A stretch of DNA of 7,745 bases from Deltaproteobacteria bacterium (lineage in GTDB: Bacteria > Desulfobacterota > DSM-4660 > Desulfatiglandales > HGW-15): contig DAOVAK010000108.1 in the NCBI GenBank assembly GCA_030671095.1, positions 1-7,745 of the forward strand, read 5' to 3'. Shown piece by piece: positions 1-6,843 of this stretch (position 1 is its first letter; every line of letters begins with the position of its first letter). The translations under genes and the position numbers were made by a program. The notes beneath the pieces are model-generated. The model had not been told where the DNA came from. It made no database searches and saw only the letters and a program-made list of their open reading frames with translations.

Positions 1-86
1 CTCGAAAAATCCGAGTAGGAAATGGCCTCGGCGGCCACCCACTCCCGACAGAACGGCTCGTACCGGCCAGGTAAGCCACTCCCCGA
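1..86. other. Unassigned GC-rich edge segment downstream of the molybdenum enzyme gene
   Basis: No gene can be assigned here. On the minus strand, the frame of the neighbouring molybdopterin enzyme continues open after its TAA for 28 codons to the window edge and includes the protein-like string GRYEPFCREWVAAEA. There is no ATG in that strand, and its GTG codons lack a convincing Shine-Dalgarno sequence. A plus-strand frame is also open from the edge to a TAA at 72-74. The segment is visibly more GC-rich than the adjacent gene. It could be the end of a convergent gene, the beginning of the next minus-strand gene, or non-coding. No hairpin with a T-run is visible after the neighbouring stop. 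Confidence 0.3.
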
Positions 87-2162
87 TTAAATCTTTGATA
101 TCTTGCATAAAAGGGCCTTAAGGGCAGGTTGACCCCCTACTGTGTTTGCAGGCCTTTCATCTGTTAAGATATTCACATTGGCCTCATCCCATCCATGGGA
201 TATGTTAACGACATTGGATAATATATCCTCATCAACCTTTGCCTTTATCTCAATCCTTCCTCTTTTTGTCTCGACAACGATTTTATCCCCATCTTCTATT
301 CCATATTGTGATGCAGTTTCTGTATTTATTTCTGCAAGAGGTTCAGGGGTTTTTTTCCTCAACTTCTCCACATTCCTGTGTTCAGAATGAAGAAATTCCA
401 AGAGTCTCGAACCCGTCGTAAGGATGAGCGGATATTCTTTTGCAAGCTCAGGCGTGCTTATCGGACTTTCAAGAGGTTCTGTATAGACAGGAAGAGGTTC
501 ATAGCCCATCTTTTCTAAAGTCTCTGAATATATTTCAATTTTCTTTGAAGGGGTCGGAAAACCCTCAGTCTCATACCTTTTATATTTTACCGGGGTCCAG
601 AATAGCCCCTGAGGTGCCTCTTCTCTTAGATATTTTACGGTTAATCCTGATGACTCCATTGCATCATCCAAAGCTTCATCCATATCTTTCCATGGAAAAT
701 ATTTCTCGTAACCCATTCTTTTTGCGAGTTCCATCCAGAATTTGATATCCGGCCAACATTCTTCAAATTCGATCACCTTTTTCCTAAGCATTATATAGGG
801 GAACCCGAGAACAAAAGGGAAATGCGGCCACTCATCCCTCTCAAGAAAGGAGGCTGCCGGAAGGACAATATGGGCAAGTTTAGCCGTATCTGTCATAAAA
901 AGATCCATAACAACCAAAAAATCAAGTTTTCTAAGGGCCTTTTCAAACTTCTTTGTGTTTGGCCATGTGCGAAGTGGATTTGTGGCAGTAACAATCGCCG
1001 CTTTTATAGGATAGGGTTTTTCCTTTAATATGGCATCAGGTAAAAACATTCCATGTCCTTCCCCATAAAACCGGTCTTTTACTTTGTAGTGGAACGGAAA
1101 ACTTTCTATTCCAATTGGTGTATCCTTTACTTTTTCAGGCATTCTGAGAGAACGATAGGGAGGCTCAATATGCTTGATGTGTCCTCCAGGGACGTCATAA
1201 TTTCCTGTTATAGCTTGAAGAATTGCTATTGCCCTACTTGAATGAAAACCGGCAGTTGTCTGATCAAGTGTATTCCAACTCTGATGGATACAAGCTGGCT
1301 TTGTTCTTGCAAAAACCTCTGCCGCCTCAATTATCTTTTCTTCTGGAATCCGTGTGATCTTTTCCACCTTTTTAGGTGGATAGTCCTTCACATGTTCTTT
1401 CAATTTATCAAAACCAAAAGTCCAATTTTCAACGAATTCCCTATCGTAAAGCCCCCTTGATATGATCGTATTCATCATAGCAAGTGCAAGCGCACAATCG
1501 GTTCCAGGTCTTGGTTTCATATGTATATCAGCCTTTTCAGCGATAGGCGTTTTTCTAGGATCTATTACGATAATTTTTTTCCCTTCCAAATTTTTGGCTG
1601 TCAAACGCCACGCTAAAGGTGGCTGTGATGCATGGGGATTATGTCCCCAAAATACGAGGCAATTTGCGTTTCCTGCTTCAAGATCGGGTACAGCCCTTCC
1701 TCCAAAGGTCAGGGTCTGAGCCGTCATGCGAACCCGATAACACATGCTGTCTACTGAGAAGATATTGGGTGTGCCATAGACATCATAAAACCTCTGCATG
1801 AGTTCCTTTGTAATTCTTCCTTGAACAAAAAATATCATGCCGAACAAACCGGCAAGGGCTTTTGCTCCATGCTCTTCTTTAATTTTCTTCAGTTTTAAAG
1901 CGATTGTATCCAGTGCTTCATCCCACGAAATTCTTTTCCATTCTCCATTCTCTCTCTTCAATGGGAATTTAAGCCTCTCCGGGGAATAGACCCAATTGAT
2001 AATATTTGCGCCCTTTGGGCATAATCTTCCCTTGTTGACAGGATGCTCTGGCATACCCTTTACCTTAATTAGCTTTCCTCCCTCAACGTATGCCTCTATA
2101 CCGCAACTATATAGACAGCCTTGACAGACAGTCTGTATCTTCTCTTTTCCGCTTGCTTCCAC
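87..2162 (-). CDS. Molybdopterin (Mo/W-bisPGD) oxidoreductase, cytoplasmic catalytic subunit
   Basis: This is a catalytic subunit of the DMSO-reductase superfamily, which binds a Mo or W bis-pterin cofactor and a 4Fe-4S cluster. I choose the GTG at 2162 (691 aa): a GGAGGT lies 7 nt upstream, and the protein then begins 12 residues before the first cluster cysteine, as expected. An ATG at 2237 would add 25 residues with no family resemblance. In 691-aa numbering the cluster cysteines are C13, C16, C20 and C48 (C-x2-C-x3-C-x27-C). C141, in the stretch VDSMCYRV, is the likely metal ligand. WGHNP (172-176) and IDPRKT (200-205) are cofactor-binding motifs, and residues about 578-687 form the molydopterin dinucleotide-binding domain (LTTGSRLLEFLHSEHRN, GIEDGD, HGW). 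No twin-arginine signal is present, so it is probably cytoplasmic. Size and cysteine layout recall acetylene hydratase and thiosulfate/polysulfide reductase catalytic subunits, but the substrate is unknown. No Fe-S partner subunit lies in the window. Sampled lines are about 32-45% GC, against about 57% in a sampled line of the FAD gene, suggesting a separate origin. Confidence 0.93.
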   Translation of the reverse strand: MEASGKEKIQTVCQGCLYSCGIEAYVEGGKLIKVKGMPEHPVNKGRLCPKGANIINWVYSPERLKFPLKRENGEWKRISWDEALDTIALKLKKIKEEHGAKALAGLFGMIFFVQGRITKELMQRFYDVYGTPNIFSVDSMCYRVRMTAQTLTFGGRAVPDLEAGNANCLVFWGHNPHASQPPLAWRLTAKNLEGKKIIVIDPRKTPIAEKADIHMKPRPGTDCALALAMMNTIISRGLYDREFVENWTFGFDKLKEHVKDYPPKKVEKITRIPEEKIIEAAEVFARTKPACIHQSWNTLDQTTAGFHSSRAIAILQAITGNYDVPGGHIKHIEPPYRSLRMPEKVKDTPIGIESFPFHYKVKDRFYGEGHGMFLPDAILKEKPYPIKAAIVTATNPLRTWPNTKKFEKALRKLDFLVVMDLFMTDTAKLAHIVLPAASFLERDEWPHFPFVLGFPYIMLRKKVIEFEECWPDIKFWMELAKRMGYEKYFPWKDMDEALDDAMESSGLTVKYLREEAPQGLFWTPVKYKRYETEGFPTPSKKIEIYSETLEKMGYEPLPVYTEPLESPISTPELAKEYPLILTTGSRLLEFLHSEHRNVEKLRKKTPEPLAEINTETASQYGIEDGDKIVVETKRGRIEIKAKVDEDILSNVVNISHGWDEANVNILTDERPANTVGGQPALKALLCKISKI

Positions 2163-2169
2163 TCTACCC

Positions 2170-2175
2170 ACCTCC
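2170..2175 (-). promoter_or_regulatory. Shine-Dalgarno GGAGGT that fixes the GTG start at 2162
   Basis: On the minus strand GGAGGT is followed by a 7-nt spacer and GTG at 2162-2160. The alternative ATG at 2237 has only a weak AGGGA upstream. The spacing and the family N-terminus both favour the GTG. Confidence 0.65.
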
Positions 2176-2415
2176 GTGTATGATATGGTGTGAATGTAAC
2201 TTTTCAAAACCTCTTGTGGGGATAAACCACCCACCATTAATTGTCCCTGGCATCTTAACCATTATCCCTTCATGATTTACCATCCCTGCCCTTTTTGTTC
2301 CGGTTTTGGGCTAATTTGTAACAGTTTAGTTTTCCCAAAATCTTTACCATGCTTAACTTATATCACCCCCCCCACTATCAAGGGCGCGCCATCTGCCAAG
2401 ATCCCACATAGAGTT

Positions 2416-2466
2416 CCCCGGAATTTCCGGATGCAACGCCGGCAAAGCCGGGGGTTTACCGGAATT
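2416..2466 (-). repeat. Interleaved GC-rich palindromes, possible terminator or REP-like element
   Basis: Several stems can form: CCGGAA-T-TTCCGG (2418-2430), CCGGC-AAA-GCCGG (2439-2451), and a longer-range CCCCGG (2416-2421) with CCGGGG (2448-2453). An 8-nt direct repeat CCGGAATT occurs at 2418-2425 and 2459-2466. It begins 9 nt after the stop codon of the ATP-grasp gene, where a terminator would be expected, but neither strand has a clear T-run after the stems, so a REP-like element or mRNA 3'-end stabiliser is equally possible. Confidence 0.45.
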
Positions 2467-2474
2467 GATTACGT

Positions 2475-3515
2475 TTAGAAACCTCCTAACTTTTTAGCGA
2501 TCAGGTCGGCGATATGAACGGCCGGTGAAACCATCTTCTTTGCTGCTGTCTTCGCCGGACGAGTTTGAAGCCAAAAGATGCTTTCAGGAAAGTTGAGATC
2601 CTGATCCACGGCCCATTCCATATCCTGCGGACACCCCAGACTCTTTTCAACGGATCTGGCAACTCTGGCAATCTCCAGGATTTCATCATCGCTAACGCAA
2701 GGCGTCCCTTGCATATTCTCCGGCACATCCGCCCAATCGGCGCCATCCTCTGTGTTGACCACACATTTCGTCTTTCTTCCCAAGTGCCTTTTGGTGATCT
2801 CAAGATCCGCCTTCTCCACCACAAAACCGTCAACACTCTCGGCCCCGCTTACGACCCCCTCGCCCAGCCCCCAGTTGGCCTCCAGGATGATCTTGGAGTC
2901 ATCACCGGTTACCGGATCCACAGTGAAGGTAATACCCGAGGCCCTGGCATTTACCATCTTGGGGACGGCAACACCCAGTTCATCTCCCAGAACCGGGAGG
3001 CCTTTGTTGATTCGAAATGCCACAGCCCGTGTCGTGTAGGCACTCGCCCAAACCTTTTTCACCTTTTCCAGCACGTCCGCAATGCCACGCACGTTGAGGT
3101 AGGTCTCAAACATCCCCGGACGGCTTTCGGTTCCGGCCGACCTGACGGAAACAGGCATATCCGGGATGCCTACCCTCTCACAGAGTTCATGGTAGTGCGC
3201 ACTGATATCCTCTTTGACCCTAGAGGGCATCTCTTTTTCCCGGATGAAGCCCTGGATCGTTTTGCTGATCTCTTCAAACTGGGTGATTCCCACGTCCTTG
3301 AGTTCGCCCAGACCCTCTATATATCGAGCCATCTCCTCTTCAGCCCCGGTCTCACGGATAAATTTCCGATACATATCAATGGAGAGGGCAAACCCGGGCG
3401 GTACCGGCAGGCCCAATTGAACCATCTCCCCGAGGTTCGCACATTTTTTGCCCACCATGTCGTTGTGACGCTCCCCCAACTCTTCGAACCAAAATATTAA
3501 TTTATCAGACCCCAT
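2475..3515 (-). CDS. Stand-alone PEP/pyruvate-binding (PPDK_N) ATP-grasp protein, PEP-synthase N-terminal-like
   Basis: The 346-aa product matches only the N-terminal ATP-grasp part of PEP synthase / pyruvate phosphate dikinase (PF01326). Recognisable stretches are GKKCANLGEM...GLPVPPGFAL near residues 22-44, VSVRSAGTESRPGMFETYL (122-140), VPKMVNARASGITFTVDP (184-201), ILEANWGLGEGVVSG (210-224), QDMEWA (297-302) and FWLQTRP (314-320). These form the ATP site that would phosphorylate a histidine on a swivelling domain. That His domain and the C-terminal TIM barrel are both missing; complete PEP synthases are about 800 aa. The C-terminus is not an abrupt truncation, since the ATP-grasp fold is complete and about 26 residues follow. 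Split architectures are known, notably the roughly 40-kDa subunit of phenylphosphate synthase in anaerobic phenol degraders, so a separate partner is likely. The ATG has GGAGG 7 nt upstream. It lies 73 nt after the SDR gene, probably in the same operon. Confidence 0.9.
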   Translation of the reverse strand: MGSDKLIFWFEELGERHNDMVGKKCANLGEMVQLGLPVPPGFALSIDMYRKFIRETGAEEEMARYIEGLGELKDVGITQFEEISKTIQGFIREKEMPSRVKEDISAHYHELCERVGIPDMPVSVRSAGTESRPGMFETYLNVRGIADVLEKVKKVWASAYTTRAVAFRINKGLPVLGDELGVAVPKMVNARASGITFTVDPVTGDDSKIILEANWGLGEGVVSGAESVDGFVVEKADLEITKRHLGRKTKCVVNTEDGADWADVPENMQGTPCVSDDEILEIARVARSVEKSLGCPQDMEWAVDQDLNFPESIFWLQTRPAKTAAKKMVSPAVHIADLIAKKLGGF

Positions 3516-3588
3516 TGGCTCCCCTCCCGAAAAGATGGCTGAGTTTACCTTTACTTAATTCCGTCGCGCCGGGTTTTCCGACAGCCTC

Positions 3589-4344
3589 CTAGTGCATATA
3601 GCGTCCTCCATTAACGACAAGCGTCTGTCCGGTGATGAAATCACTTTCATCGCTCGCAAGAAATATAACCGCACCAACCAGGTCACGGGGTTGTTCCAGG
3701 CGCTTGAGAGGTGTGGGGCTCACGTCATACTTTGAAATATCATCGATGACACTCCGAGCCGACTCACTGTCCGTAAAACCGGGTGCGACGGCATTGACGC
3801 AGATATTATATTGACCTAACTCGGCGGCCAAAGAGCGGGTGAAGCTGATGATACCGCCCTTGGATGTCACATAGTGAACAAAATGACGGGAGCCTGTGAA
3901 GGCTGTCTCAGAGGAGAGGTTGATGATCTTACCTTTTCCCTGCCTTTCCATCTGGGGAAATACGGCCCTGCAACAGAGAAACGGGCCCTTCAGATTCACG
4001 GTCATGAGCCTGTCCCACTCTTCGGGGGGGATCTTAACGAAGGGCTTCCGGGTTATCCCGTAGATCATGGCCGCGTTATTGACAAGGATATCTATCCGGC
4101 CGAACGCCTTCACCGTCTCTTCAGCCATGCGGAGGGTGTCCTGCTCAGAGGTAATGTCCACTCTAAGGGCCTTGCTCGTGCCACCCTTTGACAGGATCTC
4201 CTGAGTTGTCTGCTGGGCGCCCTCTTCCTGAATATCGGCCACGACGACCTTTACCTTCTCTTCTGCCAGGGCCCAACAAAATGTTTTGCCCAGTCCCCTA
4301 GCCCCTCCTGTCACGATGGCCACCTTACCCTCTAACCTTCCCAA
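3589..4344 (-). CDS. Short-chain dehydrogenase/reductase (classical SDR, 3-oxoacyl-ACP reductase-like)
   Basis: This is a classical NAD(P)-dependent SDR that would oxidise an alcohol or reduce a ketone. I choose the TTG at 4344 (251 aa, the usual SDR length), because an AGGAG lies 5 nt upstream and the protein then opens directly with the beta-strand GKVAIVTGG. The longer frame from 4419 adds 25 unrelated residues and overlaps the flavoprotein gene. In 251-aa numbering: TGGARGLG nucleotide-binding loop at 12-19, acidic D37 after beta-2 (favours NAD over NADP), NNAA at 89-92, catalytic serine at 144 or 145, Y158-x3-K162 (YVTSK), PG at 188-189, and a C-terminal ITGQTLVVNGG. The family is too broad to name a substrate. 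The start lies 20 nt after the flavoprotein stop, so the two genes are almost certainly co-transcribed. Confidence 0.93.
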   Translation of the reverse strand: MGRLEGKVAIVTGGARGLGKTFCWALAEEKVKVVVADIQEEGAQQTTQEILSKGGTSKALRVDITSEQDTLRMAEETVKAFGRIDILVNNAAMIYGITRKPFVKIPPEEWDRLMTVNLKGPFLCCRAVFPQMERQGKGKIINLSSETAFTGSRHFVHYVTSKGGIISFTRSLAAELGQYNICVNAVAPGFTDSESARSVIDDISKYDVSPTPLKRLEQPRDLVGAVIFLASDESDFITGQTLVVNGGRYMH

Positions 4345-4349
4345 TGTCT

Positions 4350-4354
4350 CTCCT
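4350..4354 (-). promoter_or_regulatory. Shine-Dalgarno AGGAG supporting the TTG start of the SDR gene
   Basis: A purine-rich stretch (4350-4361 on the minus strand) contains AGGAG 5 nt before the TTG at 4344, and a second GGAGG 12 nt before it. It fills the 20-nt gap between the flavoprotein stop and the SDR start. The only nearby ATG (at 4363) is in another frame that ends after 12 codons. Confidence 0.55.
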
Positions 4355-4364
4355 CTCCTCCATC

Positions 4365-5111
4365 TTATTTCTCTTTCGGCATCCATACCTTTTTGCCGCG
4401 GCTGATGGCCTGGTCCCACCTCTTGTTCGAAATCTCCACATGCATTTCCCTCGGCAGGATCGGTCTTTCCAGTTCGGCGGCCGTCTCTTCCGATAGCTTC
4501 AGATTCTCGGCCACTTCATGGCCTGCCTTTTTCAGCAGATCTTTGTAAGCCTTGATCTTGGGTTCCAACCCTTCATCTTCTGCTTTCAGTAGCCAACCCC
4601 AGCTGCGATAGATCTCCCCGACCACCTCCATGTCAAAATTCCGTGAAAACCTTTTAAGCCAGAGACGGATCACCTGAAATTGGCTCTGCTCCGGATAGCC
4701 GCAACTGGAGATCATCATGATTTTGGGTTGCTGATCGTACCTGTTCAGGTGACGCGTTTCTCCATCACTGTGCACTTCAAAATAGGGCATACGGGTTGGA
4801 ATCAGGCGATCGATGAAATTTTTCATGATGCCCGACACATTGTCTATGTGAATGGGTGTGGCAAAAATGGAAATGTCCGAGCCCATGAACTTTTCAATCA
4901 GTTCCTCCATATCATCATTTTGCACGCACTTACCCGGCGTCTTTATCCAGCAAGCAACGCAACCCAGGCAGTGTTTGATCTGCTTATCAACGAGAAAGAT
5001 GTTTTCAACCTCGGCCCCCGCCTCCACGGCCCCAGTGAGGAATGCCTCCACGACCACATTCGTTGTGCCCTTTTTCCCCCTGGGACTTCCATTAAATACC
5101 TTGATCTTCAT
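4365..5111 (-). CDS. Iron-sulfur flavoprotein / NADPH-dependent FMN reductase family (flavodoxin fold, Isf-like)
   Basis: The 248-aa product has the flavodoxin-like FMN fold: after the opening MKIKVFNGSPRG, the phosphate loop GSPRGKKGTT lies at residues 8-17. It carries a compact cysteine motif C48-x2-C51-x2-C54-x7-C62 (CLGCVACWIKTPGKC) followed by VQNDDM. This is the arrangement that binds a 4Fe-4S cluster in Methanosarcina-type iron-sulfur flavoprotein (Isf). FATPIHIDNVSGIMKNFIDRL, spanning about residues 83-103, is the conserved flavin-contact and dimer region. The likely role is one- or two-electron transfer between ferredoxin, FMN and a partner oxidoreductase in the cytoplasm. I choose the ATG at 5111, with AAAGGA 7 nt upstream; a GTG at 5141 would add ten residues before the beta-strand. 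It follows the FAD oxidoreductase by 56 nt and precedes the SDR by 20 nt. The physiological partner is unknown. Confidence 0.92.
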   Translation of the reverse strand: MKIKVFNGSPRGKKGTTNVVVEAFLTGAVEAGAEVENIFLVDKQIKHCLGCVACWIKTPGKCVQNDDMEELIEKFMGSDISIFATPIHIDNVSGIMKNFIDRLIPTRMPYFEVHSDGETRHLNRYDQQPKIMMISSCGYPEQSQFQVIRLWLKRFSRNFDMEVVGEIYRSWGWLLKAEDEGLEPKIKAYKDLLKKAGHEVAENLKLSEETAAELERPILPREMHVEISNKRWDQAISRGKKVWMPKEK

Positions 5112-5167
5112 TAATTTATCCTTTCGCTGACGGGTATCCACTGAACGTTTTACAGTCTATGGGTCTG

Positions 5168-6802
5168 TTATTTATTGAGGCCAAAATCTTTCGATATAAC
5201 CTGATAGCAGTTGTAAGAGCAGCCTCTCCCTGTTCCGACACCATTGTGGTTGGCGGATCCACAGAGGTAAAAGTTCTTGACGGGCGTCCTGTAACCGGAC
5301 AACTCCGTGGTCGGCCGGAATCGATCCATCTGGGAGATGATCATGTCCCCGCAGGCGATAGAGCCCTGATGCATGTTCGGACGGCGCAACTCAATATCAT
5401 AGGGGGTGAAGACACGACAACCGATCACATTCTCCCTGGTCATGTTGGGGGCGTATATTTGCCACTGGTCGATAATGGCCTCCTCGAACTTCCTCCTCAG
5501 CTCATGCCATTGGCTTGCCGAAAAGAATCTCGTGGGGGCGGCGAATTCCTCGACCCCGATCATGTGTTTGCCTTCAGGCGCCCGGGAGGAGTCCCAGACA
5601 GTGTCGGGTCCCAGATACATGAAGAGCTTGCTGCTGATCCCGTTGACCAGGATCTCCGAGAGATACTGGTTGGCCACATAGTCCGCATTTTTCGGACCCA
5701 TATAGAGCCTGGGCTGGGGGCCGCAGTCCGGGTTGAAGGTGGCCGCTTTATAGTTGGGGAGTTCGTGCATGGCAAAGACCGCCCATATGACGGTGTGCCT
5801 GTTATACCGGATGTTCTTGACCCGGTGGACGATTTCGTAATCAAGATTCTCCTCACCGATGAGCCGGATTGACTGAAGGGCGCTCAGGTTGCTGACCACG
5901 AGTTTTTTGGCCTCGATCTCGGTCCCGTCCTTCAGGCGGATTCCCGCGGCCTTTCGGTTCTTGATAAGGAGTTTGACCACTTCGCTTGTGACATAAAACT
6001 CCCCGCCCATCTCTGTGAAGGCCTGCTGGAGGGCGTCCGTCAGCTTCTGGCTGCCGCCCTTGGTGATGGCCGCGGGCTCCCAGGAGAGGACCAGGCCAAT
6101 GGCGTGGACAAAGCCATGCAACCCGATCACATCATCAGGTGCGCCGCCGAAAGAGGTCATGCACCCCCGGATGAAGAGAGTCCTCAACTCTTCGCTCTCA
6201 AAAAGGTCGTAGGCCAGCTGTTGGCTGGTCATAAACTGGTAGATGGGGTCAAAGCCATCTTTCGGGTCATCACAGAGTTTCTCCAGTTCATTCTTCTTTC
6301 CCCAGGGAACAGGGGGACTAAACCGGTACTTCCCCATGGCGGATTTCCATTTTGCCATATACCTCCGGAACAGTTCCTCGGCGGTATCGGCATCCTTCTT
6401 TGAAAACCGGGCGATCTCGTTGAGGGTCTTTTGTAAATTTTCTTCAGACAGCTCCGTTCTACCTGTCAGAGGGTCAACCACTTTCATGGCGGAGTAACCG
6501 ACCAGGCAGGTATCATCGTCAAAGATCATGGCCTCGCTCTCGTCGGGAAAGATGTATTCCAGCCCCTTCTCCCTCAAGTTGAAATCACTGTAGGCCGGGT
6601 GCCCATAAAAGCGGGTCCAGTTCGCTCCGGGGTTCAAACGAAAACCGGGCACTGGCCCCCCTTCACTGGTGACCGCACCTCCCAACTTCGACTGTAATTC
6701 AAATATGCCTGTCTTCAATCCCGCCCGCTGCAAATAGCAGGCTGTTATAAGACCATGATGACCCCCACCCACAACGATTGCATCGTAACTTGCATCACTC
6801 AT
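5168..6802 (-). CDS. FAD-dependent oxidoreductase, CrtI / PYROXD2-like (phytoene-desaturase-type fold)
   Basis: The 544-aa product has an N-terminal Rossmann FAD motif, YDAIVVGGGHHGLITACYL (GxGxxG at residues 12-17), with E35 in FELQSKLGG placed to bind the adenosine ribose. TKGGSQKLTDALQQAFTEMGG (247-267) is the second conserved block of the CrtI/PYROXD2 group, and residues 505-523 (RTPVKNFYLCGSANHNGVG) form the C-terminal FAD-contact motif. The length is normal. Such enzymes carry out FAD-linked desaturation or dehydrogenation; carotenoid synthesis is not suggested, since no crt genes are nearby. The final segment is unusual in replacing the common Gly/Ala-rich ending with GRGCSYNCYQV (two cysteines, 528 and 532). 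The ATG has an excellent AAAGGAGG 6 nt upstream (6809-6816). This is the first gene of the minus-strand operon, so the promoter should lie in the region above 6803. The substrate cannot be inferred. Confidence 0.94.
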   Translation of the reverse strand: MSDASYDAIVVGGGHHGLITACYLQRAGLKTGIFELQSKLGGAVTSEGGPVPGFRLNPGANWTRFYGHPAYSDFNLREKGLEYIFPDESEAMIFDDDTCLVGYSAMKVVDPLTGRTELSEENLQKTLNEIARFSKKDADTAEELFRRYMAKWKSAMGKYRFSPPVPWGKKNELEKLCDDPKDGFDPIYQFMTSQQLAYDLFESEELRTLFIRGCMTSFGGAPDDVIGLHGFVHAIGLVLSWEPAAITKGGSQKLTDALQQAFTEMGGEFYVTSEVVKLLIKNRKAAGIRLKDGTEIEAKKLVVSNLSALQSIRLIGEENLDYEIVHRVKNIRYNRHTVIWAVFAMHELPNYKAATFNPDCGPQPRLYMGPKNADYVANQYLSEILVNGISSKLFMYLGPDTVWDSSRAPEGKHMIGVEEFAAPTRFFSASQWHELRRKFEEAIIDQWQIYAPNMTRENVIGCRVFTPYDIELRRPNMHQGSIACGDMIISQMDRFRPTTELSGYRTPVKNFYLCGSANHNGVGTGRGCSYNCYQVISKDFGLNK

Positions 6803-6843
6803 CTGATTCCTCCTTTCGAAAGCTGTTCACCTTATAAACAAAG

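Larger units (their letters stand above)
2163..2474. other. 312-nt gap between ATP-grasp and molybdenum enzyme genes
   Basis: No independent gene is supported here. The part next to the ATP-grasp stop codon holds GC-rich interleaved CCGG palindromes (2416-2466). The middle holds an 8-C run (2366-2373, eight Gs on the transcribed strand). The part near the molybdenum enzyme is AT-rich and includes the possible 25-codon in-frame extension to the ATG at 2237. A 28-codon minus-strand frame starting at an ATG at 2261 and overlapping this region shows nothing recognisable. The gap, the palindromes and the composition change suggest that the molybdenum enzyme is transcribed separately from the four genes upstream. 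Confidence 0.5.

Noticed and set aside
2180..2207. Minus-strand promoter candidate TTGAAA-16 nt-TATCAT just before the molybdenum gene
   Set aside because: The hexamers match well, but the transcription start would fall at about 2171-2175, inside the Shine-Dalgarno of the preferred GTG start, leaving almost no leader. AT-rich DNA can produce such matches by chance.
2565..3500. Long plus-strand open frame (311 codons) opposite the ATP-grasp gene
   Set aside because: It lies wholly antisense to a gene with clear PF01326 motifs, its translation resembles no family, and GC-rich genes often leave such antisense frames open.
5159..5872. Plus-strand open frame (237 codons) opposite the FAD oxidoreductase
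   Set aside because: It is antisense to the conserved C-terminal half of the FAD enzyme and shows no recognisable domain; shadow frame.
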